This document shows positions 46,438 through 56,836 of a stretch of 63,494 bases of DNA, piece after piece. Under the pieces are notes generated by a model that was given only the letters and a program-made list of their open reading frames with translations, was not told where the DNA came from and did not search any database. Both the position numbers and the translations under genes were made by a program. The first letter of the stretch is position 1, and each line of letters starts with the position of its first letter. Source of the stretch: Aerococcus sp. 1KP-2016 (GTDB taxonomy: Bacteria > Bacillota > Bacilli > Lactobacillales > Aerococcaceae); assembly GCF_002252085.1 (NCBI RefSeq), contig NZ_NEEY01000007.1, forward strand, positions 1 to 63,494, written 5' to 3'.

Positions 46438-47142
46438 TTGAAAAAATGGGGATGGCGTAGAATTGTAGGTCTTGCGTTAATCGTTCTAGGGATAGGCTTG
46501 GTTGGTTTGCAATTGCGACCTTTACTACAAGTGTATTTCAATCAGAATGATGTTGCGATTGAGAAATTTACCGCAGAGGAAATTCAAGCAAACGAGGAAG
46601 ATACATCAAGTGGCCAGTTTGATTTTAATGAAGTGCGGAATGTTTCTGCAGCAGAGGTCAATGAAATCCGTCAAGATATTAAATCGGGAAAAGCCGGGTT
46701 AGAAGTCTTGGGTGCAGTAGCAATTCCAACAGCTAATTTGAAAACAACAGTTATCAAAGGAATGTCAGACGCGGCCTTAGTTTCTGGAGCCGGCACCATG
46801 TACCCTGATCAAGTTATGGGGCAAGGGAATTATACTTTGGCCAGTCACCATATCGGTTATGGGACAGACATTTTGCTCAATAATATTACAGATTCAGTTT
46901 CGGTTGGGGATAAAATATACTTAACCGACTTAGAAAATATATATGTGTACGATGCATTCTTCGTTGAAGACGTGAATCCAGATCAAGTCCAATATATTTC
47001 TCAAGAGGTTGAAGGGGATCCTATTATTACCCTACAAACATGTACGGCTGATTTAACACAACGCCGAATTGTACAAGGAACACTAGTAGAAACAGTTGCA
47101 TTTGAAGATGCAAGTCCAGAGATGCAAGGATATTTTAAATAA
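46438..47142 (+). CDS. srtA: Class A sortase
   Basis: Membrane-anchored transpeptidase joining LPXTG proteins to the cell wall, about 234 aa. N-terminal anchor IVGLALIVLGIGLVGLQL, then the sortase barrel with LASHHIGYG (catalytic His), TLQTCTADLTQRRIVQG (catalytic Cys and Arg). Start uncertain: TTG 46438 or GTG 46426, both near AGAGG. Own terminator. No LPXTG substrate gene is nearby, as usual for the housekeeping sortase. Confidence 0.92.
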   Translation: MKKWGWRRIVGLALIVLGIGLVGLQLRPLLQVYFNQNDVAIEKFTAEEIQANEEDTSSGQFDFNEVRNVSAAEVNEIRQDIKSGKAGLEVLGAVAIPTANLKTTVIKGMSDAALVSGAGTMYPDQVMGQGNYTLASHHIGYGTDILLNNITDSVSVGDKIYLTDLENIYVYDAFFVEDVNPDQVQYISQEVEGDPIITLQTCTADLTQRRIVQGTLVETVAFEDASPEMQGYFK

Positions 47143-47143
47143 A

Positions 47144-47186
47144 GTAAATAGCCTACTTCGATTTTGGTCGAAGCGGGCTATTTTTA
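47144..47186 (+). terminator. Terminator of srtA
   Basis: AAATAGCC.ACTTCGA and TCGAAGC.GGGCTATTT arms, then T run. Confidence 0.88.
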
Positions 47187-47267
47187 TACTCTAGTCGATT
47201 GAGTACTCAATCTTAAATCGCTCGGAAAACCTGTGTCGATTAGACCGCAAATAAAAAAGGAGAAAAA

Positions 47268-47605
47268 ACACAAGAGCATTACCGAGGGATAGTTGTCCTA
47301 TACTAGTTAAAAAAACTGCGATTCTAGAATGGGACTGTCATTCTATAATTTTTGGCGTTTTTATCAAGAATAAATAGCGGTTCTGTAAAATATGTTCTTT
47401 TTTTATAATATATTTTCCCATAGTTGATAGATTTTATGATTTATAAAGAACGAGCTGTCATTTAATAATATTGGTCATTTATTTATAGTATGAAATTTTA
47501 TACTATAAAATTTCGCATTATTTTCTAGTATCTCAAATTATTCTATAATGAGCTCGTTCACAATACAGCAAAAGCGGTTGGGACTAAAGGTTCCAACCGC
47601 TTTTA
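47268..47605 (+). repeat. AT-rich dispersed repeat, copy 3
   Basis: Begins with half of the hairpin seen as thiO terminator (ATTACCGAGGG..AGTTGTCC), then CTGCGATTCTAGAATG and the shared core, and ends in a strong bidirectional terminator, AAAAGCGGTTGG/CCAACCGCTTTT (47570-47605). Plus-oriented, after srtA. Confidence 0.75.
47570..47605. terminator. Terminator ending AT-rich repeat copy 3
   Basis: AAAAGCGGTTGG and CCAACCGCTTTT arms with an 11-12 base loop; works on both strands. Confidence 0.85.
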
Positions 47606-47657
47606 TTCACATTCTGTAATGATGATTTCCAACCTCCAGAAAGGCGCTCACATCCTA

Positions 47658-48131
47658 TAGTCGAGTTCGCAATAGCAACCCTCTGCCTGCTTCAGATGAA
47701 CTAGTCGATGACTAGCGTCATCACCTTCATTCACCTTACACCAGTTGAGGGCTGACCGCTATTGCTCACATCCTATAAAGTTGAGTTCGGACCTTCAGAA
47801 AGGCCTGCGCTTCAGATTAGATTGCCGATGACTAGCGTCACCGTCTGCCCTAATCTTCCACCGGTGCCTTTCTGAGCGTCGGTCCTCTCATCCTGTTTAG
47901 TCGAGTTCGCTTGGGCAGACAGGTCTCCACTTCGGAAATATTTGCAGCAAGTTGCACTTGCTACTGCATATTCCCTCCAGTGCTACCTGTCTAAACGCCC
48001 GCGCTTTCATCCTGTAGTCGAGTTCGCAATAGCAACCCTCTGCCTGCTTCAGATGAACTAGTCGATGACTAGCGTCATCACCTTCATTCACCTTCCACCA
48101 GTTGAGGGCTGACCGCTATTGCTCTCATCCT
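47658..48131 (-). repeat. Tandem hairpin repeats: four full units (B, C, A, B)
   Basis: Minus-oriented units 47658-47774 (B), 47779-47894 (C), 47899-48013 (A) and 48016-48131 (B), spaced 117-121 bp. The two B units are nearly identical. The C unit has CAGAAAGGC/GCCTTTCTG where the C unit at 17092 has CAGAAAGCC/GGCTTTCTG, a compensating pair change. Part of a further unit lies at 47634-47656. Confidence 0.88.
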
Positions 48132-48135
48132 ATCC

Positions 48136-48834
48136 CTATAATAGGAGTTCGTGTGTTTGGCTATATGCCAGGATGCTTTCTTGGAACTGGTGAAAGGGTT
48201 TGTCCAGATAATGCGCTATTAATTGTCGCCAGTCGTTTTGCCATTCTTTGCTTAAGAATAAACCGTATGTATCAATTAAATAATTGATATTTTCATAGGA
48301 TGATTCACGTAAGATGGCGGCATTGATGCGGTGATAAGAAATTAAGGTTGGCGCAGGATTACCTAGGTAACGGTCTTCAAACATGGCGATGAAATCATCA
48401 AAAGTTTCCGCTAGTGTAATTTGTTGCCCTAAACCAACATTCATATACACAACAGATGGTTGGTTACCGCTAGGGGCATGTGTATAATCCATATAGGCTA
48501 GTCGATCCTGGTCTTCATAGAAGATGATGCCTGTATCTGGTACATGCATCCGATGTTTGAAATCTTCTTGTCGCGTAATGCTCGGGATATGGTAGTCGGC
48601 GGTAATTTGTTGTTCAAACATACCCGCGATATAGGGAATATAGACCGCATTTAAAGCATCTTCAGTGGGGGTATTGGTTGGTACATAACTCTTGGAAGTA
48701 TAGCCACCGTTTTGGTGATTGACTAAATTATGGTAGGCAACGGGTAAATCAGCCACGGAATATGTTTTATATATTGGTGATTTGGGTAAATAAGTGTAAA
48801 ATTGTTTTTGCAATGGAGATGCAAGTAAATGCAT
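48136..48834 (-). CDS. SMI1/KNR4 (SUKH)-like protein
   Basis: 232 aa. The central part resembles SUKH immunity-type proteins: GIIFYEDQDRLAYMDYTH, VVYMNVGLGQQITLAETFDDFIAMFEDRYLG. The similarity is weak and judged by eye. SUKH proteins often neutralise secreted toxins or bind nucleic-acid enzymes, but no toxin gene is adjacent. AGGAGG seven bases before the ATG. Its 3' end runs into a four-unit hairpin repeat. Confidence 0.45.
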   Translation of the reverse strand: MHLLASPLQKQFYTYLPKSPIYKTYSVADLPVAYHNLVNHQNGGYTSKSYVPTNTPTEDALNAVYIPYIAGMFEQQITADYHIPSITRQEDFKHRMHVPDTGIIFYEDQDRLAYMDYTHAPSGNQPSVVYMNVGLGQQITLAETFDDFIAMFEDRYLGNPAPTLISYHRINAAILRESSYENINYLIDTYGLFLSKEWQNDWRQLIAHYLDKPFHQFQESILAYSQTHELLL

Positions 48835-48956
48835 GTAAGAACCTCCTTATAGATTTTCCTATGAGTCATTGGTATTTTAAAGCTTTTACCAGATGAATGA
48901 TAGTGTTTTGATATGTAATTTGTTAAAATATAATTTGGAATAAGAGGTGCACATCT

Positions 48957-49736
48957 GTGACAAATGATTATATTTACATTTTTACAAACCCAATCTCTAA
49001 CCAAGTTCAGTCTTTAGGGGTGGGCTTGAAATATTTTACGACTGCAGTAACAACATTACCAAATCACTTGTTACTAATCAAGAATCCTAAAAATTTGGGA
49101 CGCTTTGATGAATTTTCTCGTTTTCATATTGTTAGTGGTACAGAAGAGGTCAAAGACTTTATCGAATCCCAAGAAGGTAGCAAACAGGCGAAGACGAAAT
49201 GGATTGACTTTAAATATGAGTCACTTTTCCAACAGTTATCCGACCAAGAAATTGCAGAATTATTATTTCTAGGCCATACAGATTCACCTTTAAATCAACC
49301 AACCTTTTATAAATTAGGAAATCGCTATACATTTTTTGGGTCGACCTATCCGAATTCATTTCCAACGACCAAAATGTATTACCGTGATATTCATGATTTT
49401 TCCAAACAATTGGGCTATGTTTTAGCCGAACGGGTGGCAGAAGACTTGAAGGAACAAAAGCCGTTATTCGTTTTTCGCAAGAAGACCGTAACGTCACCAA
49501 GTAAACCAGTGTCGATTCCAAGTAAACCAATCTTGAGTCACTTAGCGCGGTTAAGTCATGATGGTATAGCGATTACGTTTGAGGGACGGGCTGATATGGG
49601 ACCGAATCAACGCGTCTTCCATGTTTATTTAGCAGAAGACAATCCACGTTTTGTGGAAGCCGACAAGGCAAAACAACCATTATTTGGTACACTAATCTAT
49701 GACATAAAAGAAGCAAGCTGGAATTTTGAAGCATAA
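48957..49736 (+). CDS. Hypothetical protein, 259 aa
   Basis: GTG start with AAGAGGTG seven bases upstream. Soluble, no signal or membrane segment. Segments such as YIYIFTNPISNQVQSLGVGLKYF, a Pro/Ser-rich linker (TSPSKPVSIPSKP near 180) and a small C-terminal beta-rich domain are seen, but I do not recognise a family. It stands divergent from the SUKH-like gene and 43 bases before ddl. Confidence 0.6.
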   Translation: MTNDYIYIFTNPISNQVQSLGVGLKYFTTAVTTLPNHLLLIKNPKNLGRFDEFSRFHIVSGTEEVKDFIESQEGSKQAKTKWIDFKYESLFQQLSDQEIAELLFLGHTDSPLNQPTFYKLGNRYTFFGSTYPNSFPTTKMYYRDIHDFSKQLGYVLAERVAEDLKEQKPLFVFRKKTVTSPSKPVSIPSKPILSHLARLSHDGIAITFEGRADMGPNQRVFHVYLAEDNPRFVEADKAKQPLFGTLIYDIKEASWNFEA

Positions 49737-49779
49737 TCCAGGTCAAAAATATTCAATTTAATAATGGAGGCATTTATCA

Positions 49780-50844
49780 ATGGAAATTATCGTATTATAC
49801 GGCGGCAAGAGTGCGGAACATGACATCTCAGTCTTAACCGCAACTTCGATTATCCAACATATTCAATATGATGTACATACAGTTACACCAGTTTACATCG
49901 ATATAAATGGTCACTGGTTTGCAGGACCAAACTTGAGCGAAAAGCCGGCAGCTGATATCAACCTACGTTTTAATCAAGCTGAAAATGGCCATGCTGTTGT
50001 ACCAACAGATATCCTAAACGAGGACAAGGATCAAGTGATTTTCCCAGCGCTTCACGGACCTAACGGTGAAGATGGTACGATCCAAGGTTTATTTGAAACC
50101 TTAAATGTTGCCTATGTAGGAGCAGGTGTACTTGCTTCGGCAGCGGGTATGGACAAGATTGTCTCAAAACACTTATTTAATCAAGTTGGCTTACCACAAG
50201 TACCATTCACAACGTTAAATGCTTTTGAATGGGAGAATGATGCAGATGCTGCTGTTGCAAAAGTAACAGAGAGCCTAACTTATCCAGTATTCGTTAAACC
50301 AGCAAACATGGGATCAAGTGTAGGGATTTCTCAAGCAACAGATGCTGCTGAATTAAAAGCAGCATTAGCACTTGCCTTCCGGTTTGACCGTCGCGTCTTG
50401 GTAGAAGCTAGCGTTGAAAATCCACGTGAAGTTGAGTTAGCTGTTCTAGGAAATGAAGAAGTTTTCGTTTCAGTGCCAGGTGAACTAGGTAAGGAACAAG
50501 GTTTCTATGATTACGATGAAAAATATATCAATAACACCACAGAAATGATTATCCCTGCCAAAATCGATGATGAAACTGTAGCTAAATTACAGGCTTATGC
50601 TAAGGAAGCCTATCTTGTATTGGACGGCTCAGGCTTGTCACGTGCTGACTTCTTCTTAACCAAAGACGGGGACATTTATATCAATGAAGTGAATACTTTA
50701 CCAGGATTTACACAATTCTCAATGTACCCATCGTTATGGGAAGCATCAGGCAAAGGCTTTGACGAATTGATTGAAGAATTGATTCAATTAGCCTTGAACA
50801 GATATAATAAGAAACAAAGTATTCAAAAAGCATTTGAATTATAA
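49780..50844 (+). CDS. ddl: D-alanine--D-alanine ligase
   Basis: ATP-grasp enzyme making the D-Ala-D-Ala dipeptide, 354 aa. GGKSAEHDISVLTA near residue 8, ALHGPNGEDGTIQGLFE, KPANMGSSVGISQA and the metal site YINEVNTLPGFT. The longer insert and length fit the VanA-like/Firmicutes subgroup. GGAGG before the ATG. The next gene, murF, adds its product to UDP-MurNAc-tripeptide. Confidence 0.96.
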   Translation: MEIIVLYGGKSAEHDISVLTATSIIQHIQYDVHTVTPVYIDINGHWFAGPNLSEKPAADINLRFNQAENGHAVVPTDILNEDKDQVIFPALHGPNGEDGTIQGLFETLNVAYVGAGVLASAAGMDKIVSKHLFNQVGLPQVPFTTLNAFEWENDADAAVAKVTESLTYPVFVKPANMGSSVGISQATDAAELKAALALAFRFDRRVLVEASVENPREVELAVLGNEEVFVSVPGELGKEQGFYDYDEKYINNTTEMIIPAKIDDETVAKLQAYAKEAYLVLDGSGLSRADFFLTKDGDIYINEVNTLPGFTQFSMYPSLWEASGKGFDELIEELIQLALNRYNKKQSIQKAFEL

Positions 50845-50984
50845 AAGCGAGCTATCAAAATAATCGATGCAAGCGTAACTCAGACACAAACAGAAGCTAT
50901 AGAACGCTAAGATGAACCAATCCCTATGCTGTTGGCACTCGTAGCCGCTGCATTTAGCGCAAGTTCATAGTTAGAGAGGTAGTT

Positions 50985-52384
50985 ATGAAACCCACACAAA
51001 TTAAAGATATCGTAAAAGCCGTTGGGGCCATTGATTTTACATCAGCGGCCAGATTTGAAGAGATCACTTCCGTGGAATTTGATTCCCGTTTAGTGACACC
51101 AGGCAGTTTGTTCGTGCCCTTAAAAGGCGAAACTGATGGTCACAGCTACATTGACAAAGCCATTGAAAATGGTGCTGTTGCAGCATTATGGTCTAATACA
51201 GCTGAACAAGCACCTGTTGGTTTTCCTATCATCCTAGTTGAAGATACCCTGGTTGCCATGCAAAAATTTGCAGCCGCATATTTAGCATGGATTGATCCAA
51301 AAGTCGTAGGTATTACGGGTTCTTCTGGTAAAACAACTACCAAAGATATGACGGCGGCTGTTCTATCAACAGCGCTAAAGGTACACAAAACAAATGGCAA
51401 CTACAATAATGACATTGGGTTACCTAAAACAATTTTGGATATGCCTGAAGATACAGATGTTATCGTACTTGAGATGGGCATGTCAGCTGCGGGTGAGATT
51501 TCCTTCCTAAGTAAATTGGCCAAACCGGATGTGGCTGTCATTACCATGATTGGTGAAAATCATATTGAATTCTTGGGCTCGCGTGCCAATATCGCCAAGG
51601 CCAAATTAGAAATTTTGGATGGCTTGAAAGAAGAGGGCACCTTCATTTATCCTGGCGATGAAACGTTAATCGTCAATCAAATGCCACAAGATATGCCACA
51701 ATCGACGTTAACGATTGGTTTAGATGATCAACAAGATATCTTCGCCTTTGATGTAACGATGGATCAATTCCGTTCGACTTTATTTACGAATTTATCCCCT
51801 GAATTAAAAATGGAAATTCCTTTATCAGGTGGTTACAATGTACAAAATGCCTTATCAGCACTTGCTATTGCCTATAGTTTAGGTTTATCAATGGAACAAG
51901 TACGTGCTAATTTAGCTGATTTCTCAATGACGGCTAATCGTGGAGCTTGGGAACGTGGTATTTTAGATACCCAAATCTTGAACGATACTTACAATGCCAG
52001 TCCTTCTGCAATGAAGCTGTTATCCGTAATTTCTCAGCGATTCCTACTAAAGGTAGCGCACAGAAAATTCTCATTTTAGGGGATATGTTGGAACTGGGTA
52101 CATTCTCCGATGAATTACATGGGGAAATTGCGACAGTGATTGGGTTGAATATTTTTAAACATATTTTCCTATTCGGCCCACGTATTCGTCCGTTGATGGA
52201 TGCTTTAGTACAAAAAGGTGTTGATCCAAGTAACATTACGCATATCGAAACGGATAAGGATGCCTTGATTGAACAGGTCAAAGCCATTCTAGAACCGGAA
52301 GATAAAATTTTAATTAAGGCAAGTAATGGGATGGGATTAATCGAAGTTGTGGAAGCGTTAAGAGTATCATCAGAACAAGAATGA
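50985..52384 (+). CDS. murF: UDP-MurNAc-tripeptide--D-Ala-D-Ala ligase (frameshifted in this sequence)
   Basis: Last cytosolic step of UDP-MurNAc-pentapeptide synthesis. SVEFDSRLVTPGSLFVPLKGETDGH, P-loop GITGSSGKTTTKDM near residue 108, then NGNYNNDIGLP and NDTYNASPSAMK. After that the frame stops early; adding one A at 52014-52015 restores AVIRNFSAIPTKGSAQKILILGDMLELG and the normal length of about 466 aa. Essential in known bacteria, so probably a base-call error. GAGAGG ribosome site, 140 bases after ddl. Confidence 0.92.
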
Positions 52385-52452
52385 TGACGGCTTCATTTAT
52401 AGGTTAACATTCACAAAGTTATGAAAAGTCTTGAATTTCAAGGTGATTTCAT

Positions 52453-52593
52453 TTGTGCATTTGAAGTATCTATGCTATATTGTACTAGCTTGAGTATGTT
52501 TAGAGGAGTAGTAGAAATGTCTACTACCAACGTAATAAATATCAAATGAGAAATAGTCGAGCCTGGTGCATTTGGCATACTCGACTATTTTTG
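52453..52593 (+). promoter_or_regulatory. cshA leader: promoter, leader ORF and terminator
   Basis: TTGTGC (52453-52458), 17 bases, extended -10 TGCTATATT. An intrinsic terminator, AAATAGTCGAG/CTCGACTATTT plus T run (52551-52593), lies between promoter and gene, so transcription must pass it to reach cshA. A short ORF with its own ribosome site ends one base before the hairpin. Confidence 0.7.
52517..52549 (+). CDS. Leader peptide of cshA (10 codons)
   Basis: AGAGGAG (52502-52508), eight bases, then ATG and a frame reading MSTTNVINIK, TGA at 52547-52549. The stop is one base before the terminator hairpin, so a ribosome stopped in this ORF would cover its 5' arm. Ribosome-controlled attenuation of an RNA helicase gene is an inference. 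Confidence 0.45.
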   Translation: MSTTNVINIK

Positions 52594-52653
52594 TTATGTG
52601 AGAAAATTTTTCACAGATAAATAGTTCACTCAAGTAGAAAAAGGAGAGACTAG

Positions 52654-54191
52654 ATGAAATTTAATGAAATGAATCTATCAAAGCCAGTGCTTCGCGCAGT
52701 CGAAGAAATGGGTTTTGAGGAAGCAACACCCATCCAAGCACAAACAATTCCGATGGCACTTGAGGGGCAAGATATCTTTGGACAAGCGCAAACAGGTACT
52801 GGTAAAACAGCAGCCTTTGGTTTGCCTTTGTTAGAAAAAATCAATGACAATACTAGTGTACAAGCCTTGATTATTGAACCAACACGTGAGTTAGCTGTTC
52901 AAACAGGTGAAGAATTATACCGTTTAGGTAAATTCAAAGGCGTGCACACAACTACTGTTTACGGTGGTGCATCAATCGGTGGTCAAATCAAGTTATTGAA
53001 GAAAAACCCACCAGTTGTAATCGGTACACCAGGTCGTATCTTAGACTAATCAAACGTGGTATTCTAAAATTAAACAATGTGGAAACATTGGTTTTAGATG
53101 AAGCAGATGAAATGTTAAAAATGGGATTCATCGAAGATATTGAATCAATTATTCGTGAATTACCAACTGAACGTCAAACATTATTATTCTCAGCAACAGT
53201 ACCTAAAGAAATTAAACGTATTGCTGACCACTTCATGAAGAACCCAGTTAGTGTTCACGTTGAAGCAAAAGAGATGACTGCTGACTTAATCGATCAATAC
53301 TACACTCGTTGTAAAGATTATGAAAAATTCGATTTATTAACACAATTTATAGATGTTCAAAATCCAGATCTATCAATCGTCTTTGCACGTACAAAACGTC
53401 GTGTTGACGAAGTAGCACGTGGTTTAATCGAACGTGGTTACTCTGCTGAAGGTATTCACGGTGACTTGAGTCAAGAAAAACGTTTAGGCGTTTTACGTAA
53501 CTTCAAAAATGGTAAATTAGATATCTTAGTCGCAACAGACGTTGCAGCCCGTGGATTAGACATCACCGGCGTAACACATGTTTACAACTTCGATATTCCA
53601 CAAGACCCAGAATCATACGTTCACCGTATTGGTCGTACAGGTCGTGCTGGTAAAGAAGGTATGTCAGTTACTTTCGTAACGGGTAATGAAATGTCTTACC
53701 TACGTACGATTGAAAACTTAACCAAGAAACCAATCACTGCCCTACGTCCACCTACGCCACAAGAAGCATTCCGTGGTCAATTATCAAACGTTGTTGAACA
53801 AGTAAAAGAACTTACTGATGTTGATGACACTGATAAATACCAAGCTGCTGTGAACTACTTATCAGAACACTATACTGAAGATCAAATCGCTATCGCTTTG
53901 ATTCGTTCATTAGTGAAAGATCCTTCTGATGTTAAAGTTGAAATCACACCAGAACGTCCATTACCTAACCGTGGTGGAAACGGCCAAAAACGTAACTACA
54001 ACCGTAACCGTTCAGGTAACCGCAATGGTAACCGTAGCGGCGGCGAACGTTCAGGTGGTGGTGACCGTAAAGGTGGCTACAAAGGTAACAACAAAGATAA
54101 AAACCGTAACAGCTATGATCGTAAAAAATCAGGTGGCCAAGGCGGCGGAAAACCATCTAAGGGTAAGTCAGCAGAATTTAAAATTAGATAG
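52654..54191 (+). CDS. cshA: DEAD-box RNA helicase CshA (frameshifted in this sequence)
   Basis: ATP-dependent RNA helicase for RNA decay, ribosome assembly and cold growth. Q motif [14 protein letters not shown], motif [13 protein letters not shown], then GTPGRILD; second frame has [30 protein letters not shown] and HRIGRTGR. Adding one T at 53047 (GACTAATC) joins both halves to about 513 aa. The C-terminus (from about 435) is a Gly/Arg/Asn/Lys-rich tail expected to bind RNA. AAAAGGAGAG ribosome site. Confidence 0.92.
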
Positions 54192-54202
54192 TTATCAATA
54201 GA

Positions 54203-54252
54203 ACAAACCAGATAAGTTTCGGGGATCATCCTTGAGACTTAGCTGGTTTTTT
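54203..54252 (+). terminator. Terminator of cshA
   Basis: AAACCAG.TAAGT pairs with ACTTAG.CTGGTTT, with six T. Confidence 0.8.
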
Positions 54253-54362
54253 CTTATAAAGAAAACCTTTCAGGCCTATATGAAATAGGCTAAAATAAGA
54301 AAAACAACTTGGAAGCAGTAGATGCCATCTAGGTAGGTAGAAAATGAAGAGGAAGTATAGGT

Positions 54363-54722
54363 ATGATAATTGGTTTAGGGTCCGATATTGTAGAAATTGG
54401 GCGTATTAAGCAAGCTGTTGAGCGTAATCCTCGCTTTGTCAGCAAAGTATTAACTGCAGATGAATTAAGCGTCTATGAGACGTTTTCAAATGATGTAAGG
54501 TGGTATGAGTATGTGGCTGGTCGTTGGGCAGCTAAGGAAGCTTTTTCGAAAGCTTATGGAACAGGTATCTCTAGCCACTTACATTTTCATGATATTGAGG
54601 TGGCAAATGATGACCAAGGGAAACCTTACATTCGATCAAGTAAACTTACAGATCAAGTTCATTTGACCATCAGCCATACAGCGCATTATGCAACCGCTAC
54701 TGTCATTATTGAAGCACTTTAA
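54363..54722 (+). CDS. acpS: Holo-[acyl-carrier-protein] synthase
   Basis: Transfers phosphopantetheine from CoA to ACP, 119 aa. Mg/CoA motif IGLGSDIVEIGRI at 3-15 and RWAAKEAFSKAYGTGI (catalytic Glu) near 59. Often followed by alr; here the OpuC operon follows instead. Confidence 0.95.
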   Translation: MIIGLGSDIVEIGRIKQAVERNPRFVSKVLTADELSVYETFSNDVRWYEYVAGRWAAKEAFSKAYGTGISSHLHFHDIEVANDDQGKPYIRSSKLTDQVHLTISHTAHYATATVIIEAL

Positions 54723-54753
54723 TTCTTTAGTGGAAATTAGATTCCTCACTAAA

Positions 54754-54825
54754 AATAATACAATTATTGTATTATTCCGAAAAGTTTATTTTATTTGTGA
54801 AAAAAGCCGTCAATCCCTTATAATT
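54754..54825 (+). promoter_or_regulatory. opuC promoter with upstream palindrome
   Basis: A perfect 23-bp palindrome, AATAATACAAT-T-ATTGTATTATT (54754-54776), lies 19 bases before a likely -35 TTGTGA (54796-54801), with an 18-base spacer and TATAAT (54820-54825). The palindrome is a candidate site for a repressor such as a GbsR/MarR-type osmolyte regulator. A hairpin (ACCTTGAT/TCAAAGGT) follows in the leader. Confidence 0.5.
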
Positions 54826-54977
54826 TATACCTTGATACATCAAAGGTTAAGTGATTAAAAGAGCGATTTGTCGGCTTTTTTGACTTGAATTACCGCTATA
54901 TATTTGGGCATTTGCTCAAATTTTGATAAGGTTAAAAGGGTATTTTTTCACAAACGAAAAATTAGGAGGACTAATGA

Positions 54978-56186
54978 ATGATTGAATTCAAGAATGTTGA
55001 GAAGGTTTATCCAGGCGGCACGACTGCCGTAAAGGATGCCACGCTGACAATTGATGATGGTGAATTTGTATGTTTCATCGGAACTTCAGGTTCTGGTAAA
55101 ACAACAGCATTAAGAATGATTAACAGAATGCATGATCCATCGAGTGGACAAATTTTAATTGATGGTGAGCCAACGACGGCTATTGATCCAGTAAAATTAC
55201 GTCGCGGTATTGGATATGTAATTCAACAAACAGGTTTAATGCCACATATGACCGTATACGATAACATCGTGACCGTGCCAAGATTATTAAAATGGGACGA
55301 AAAGAAAAATAGAGCAATTGCAGAACGTTTAATGGAACGTGTAGAACTACCATTAGAGTATCTAGATCGTTATCCAAGTGAATTATCTGGTGGACAACAA
55401 CAACGTATTGGGGTTATTCGTGCATTAGCAGCTAATCCAAAAATTGTGTTAATGGATGAGCCTTTTGGTGCCTTAGACCCAATTACTCGAGAAGCACTAC
55501 AAGAACTAGTAAAAGAATTACAAGTTGAATTTGGTTCAACTTTCGTCTTCGTAACGCACGATATGGACGAAGCTTTAAATCTTTCAGACCGAATTGCAGT
55601 ATGGCATGAAGGTGAATTAATTCAATATGATACGCCAGATGAAATTTTACGTAACCCTGCAAATGAGCACGTACGCGGTTTCTTAGGGGAAGAACGTTTA
55701 ATGCAAGCACAAACTGAGTTTATCACTGTGAAAGAAATCATGATTACTAGTCCTCTAACAGCAACCATGGGAATGTCCCTTGCTAGAGCAATCGGTGTTA
55801 TGCGTGATCACCGTGTCGATTCATTATTTGTTATTGATGATGATCACCATTTAAAAGGTTTGTTAACCTTGAATGATGTCGCCTCTCGGTCTGCCCATTC
55901 AAATCTTTCTGTTGCAGATGTCATGCACACCAAGATTCGTCCAGTGCAAGAAGATGCTTTGGTACAAGATACAGCAACACGTATTTTGAAGGGACGTATT
56001 CCCAACATGCCAGTTGTTGATAAGGATGGTCGCTTAACTGGATTGGTGACACGTTCAGCCCTAGTGAATCTTGTTTACAACTCCATTTGGGGAGATGAAG
56101 AAGACATTGAAAATTTAACAGATGAGCCTGTCCTATCCAATGAACCTACAACCATTAACGCCACAAGCGAAGGAGCTGATTTGTAA
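54978..56186 (+). CDS. opuCA: Osmoprotectant ABC transporter ATPase (OpuCA)
   Basis: 402 aa ATPase powering uptake of carnitine, choline, glycine betaine or related solutes. Walker [17 protein letters not shown] near 32, signature [15 protein letters not shown] near 135, Walker [15 protein letters not shown]-terminal tandem CBS domains (about 250-370) fit osmotic or nucleotide (c-di-AMP in relatives) control. First of opuCA-CB-CC-CD; overlaps opuCB by one base. Confidence 0.95.
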   Translation: MIEFKNVEKVYPGGTTAVKDATLTIDDGEFVCFIGTSGSGKTTALRMINRMHDPSSGQILIDGEPTTAIDPVKLRRGIGYVIQQTGLMPHMTVYDNIVTVPRLLKWDEKKNRAIAERLMERVELPLEYLDRYPSELSGGQQQRIGVIRALAANPKIVLMDEPFGALDPITREALQELVKELQVEFGSTFVFVTHDMDEALNLSDRIAVWHEGELIQYDTPDEILRNPANEHVRGFLGEERLMQAQTEFITVKEIMITSPLTATMGMSLARAIGVMRDHRVDSLFVIDDDHHLKGLLTLNDVASRSAHSNLSVADVMHTKIRPVQEDALVQDTATRILKGRIPNMPVVDKDGRLTGLVTRSALVNLVYNSIWGDEEDIENLTDEPVLSNEPTTINATSEGADL

Positions 56187-56836
56187 TGCAAGAGTTCTTT
56201 GCAACACAAGGTAGCGAACTGCTTCGATTATTATGGGAACATATTTACATGTCAGCCATCTCATTAGGCCTTGGGATTATCGTAGCCGTACCACTAGGTA
56301 TTTTACTGTCTCAAGTGCCTAAGGTAGCCAACGTAGTGATTGGTATCGTATCAGTTTTACAAACCATTCCTACACTAGCCTTGTTAGCTTTAATGATACC
56401 TATTCTAGGTGTAGGAAAATTGCCTGCAATTGTAGCGCTATTTATTTATTCCTTGCTGCCAATTTTAAGAAATACCTATCTTGGTATGTCTAAGGTAAAT
56501 CCAGATTTACTTGATGCAGCGAAGGGAATGGGGTTAACCCGTAGTCAAATTATTCGACAAGTACAATTACCGTTAGCGGTACCGGTTATTATGGCGGGTA
56601 TTCGTTTATCAACGGTATATGTGATTGCTTGGACAACCCTAGCTTCATATATTGGTGGTGGTGGCCTTGGTGATATGATTTTCAATGGCTTGAACCTGTT
56701 TAGACCTGATTTAATCTTAGGTGGAACGATTCCGGTAACTATTCTAGCTGTATTAGCTGATTTCATCATGGCCCGTGTGGAAGCTTGGGTTTCACCGACA
56801 ACCTCTTCAAAGGAAGGAGCTGAATCCCTTGCGTAA
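56186..56836 (+). CDS. opuCB: OpuC permease subunit OpuCB
   Basis: 216 aa inner-membrane permease with about five or six segments. Contains the EAA-type loop [34 protein letters not shown] and [13 protein letters not shown]. Overlaps opuCA (TAATG) and the start of opuCC by eight bases. Confidence 0.95.
   Translation: MQEFFATQGSELLRLLWEHIYMSAISLGLGIIVAVPLGILLSQVPKVANVVIGIVSVLQTIPTLALLALMIPILGVGKLPAIVALFIYSLLPILRNTYLGMSKVNPDLLDAAKGMGLTRSQIIRQVQLPLAVPVIMAGIRLSTVYVIAWTTLASYIGGGGLGDMIFNGLNLFRPDLILGGTIPVTILAVLADFIMARVEAWVSPTTSSKEGAESLA

Noticed and set aside
53929-54201. Val/Thr/Lys-rich ORF in another frame at the cshA end
   Set aside because: A shadow of the repetitive Gly/Arg tail of CshA.
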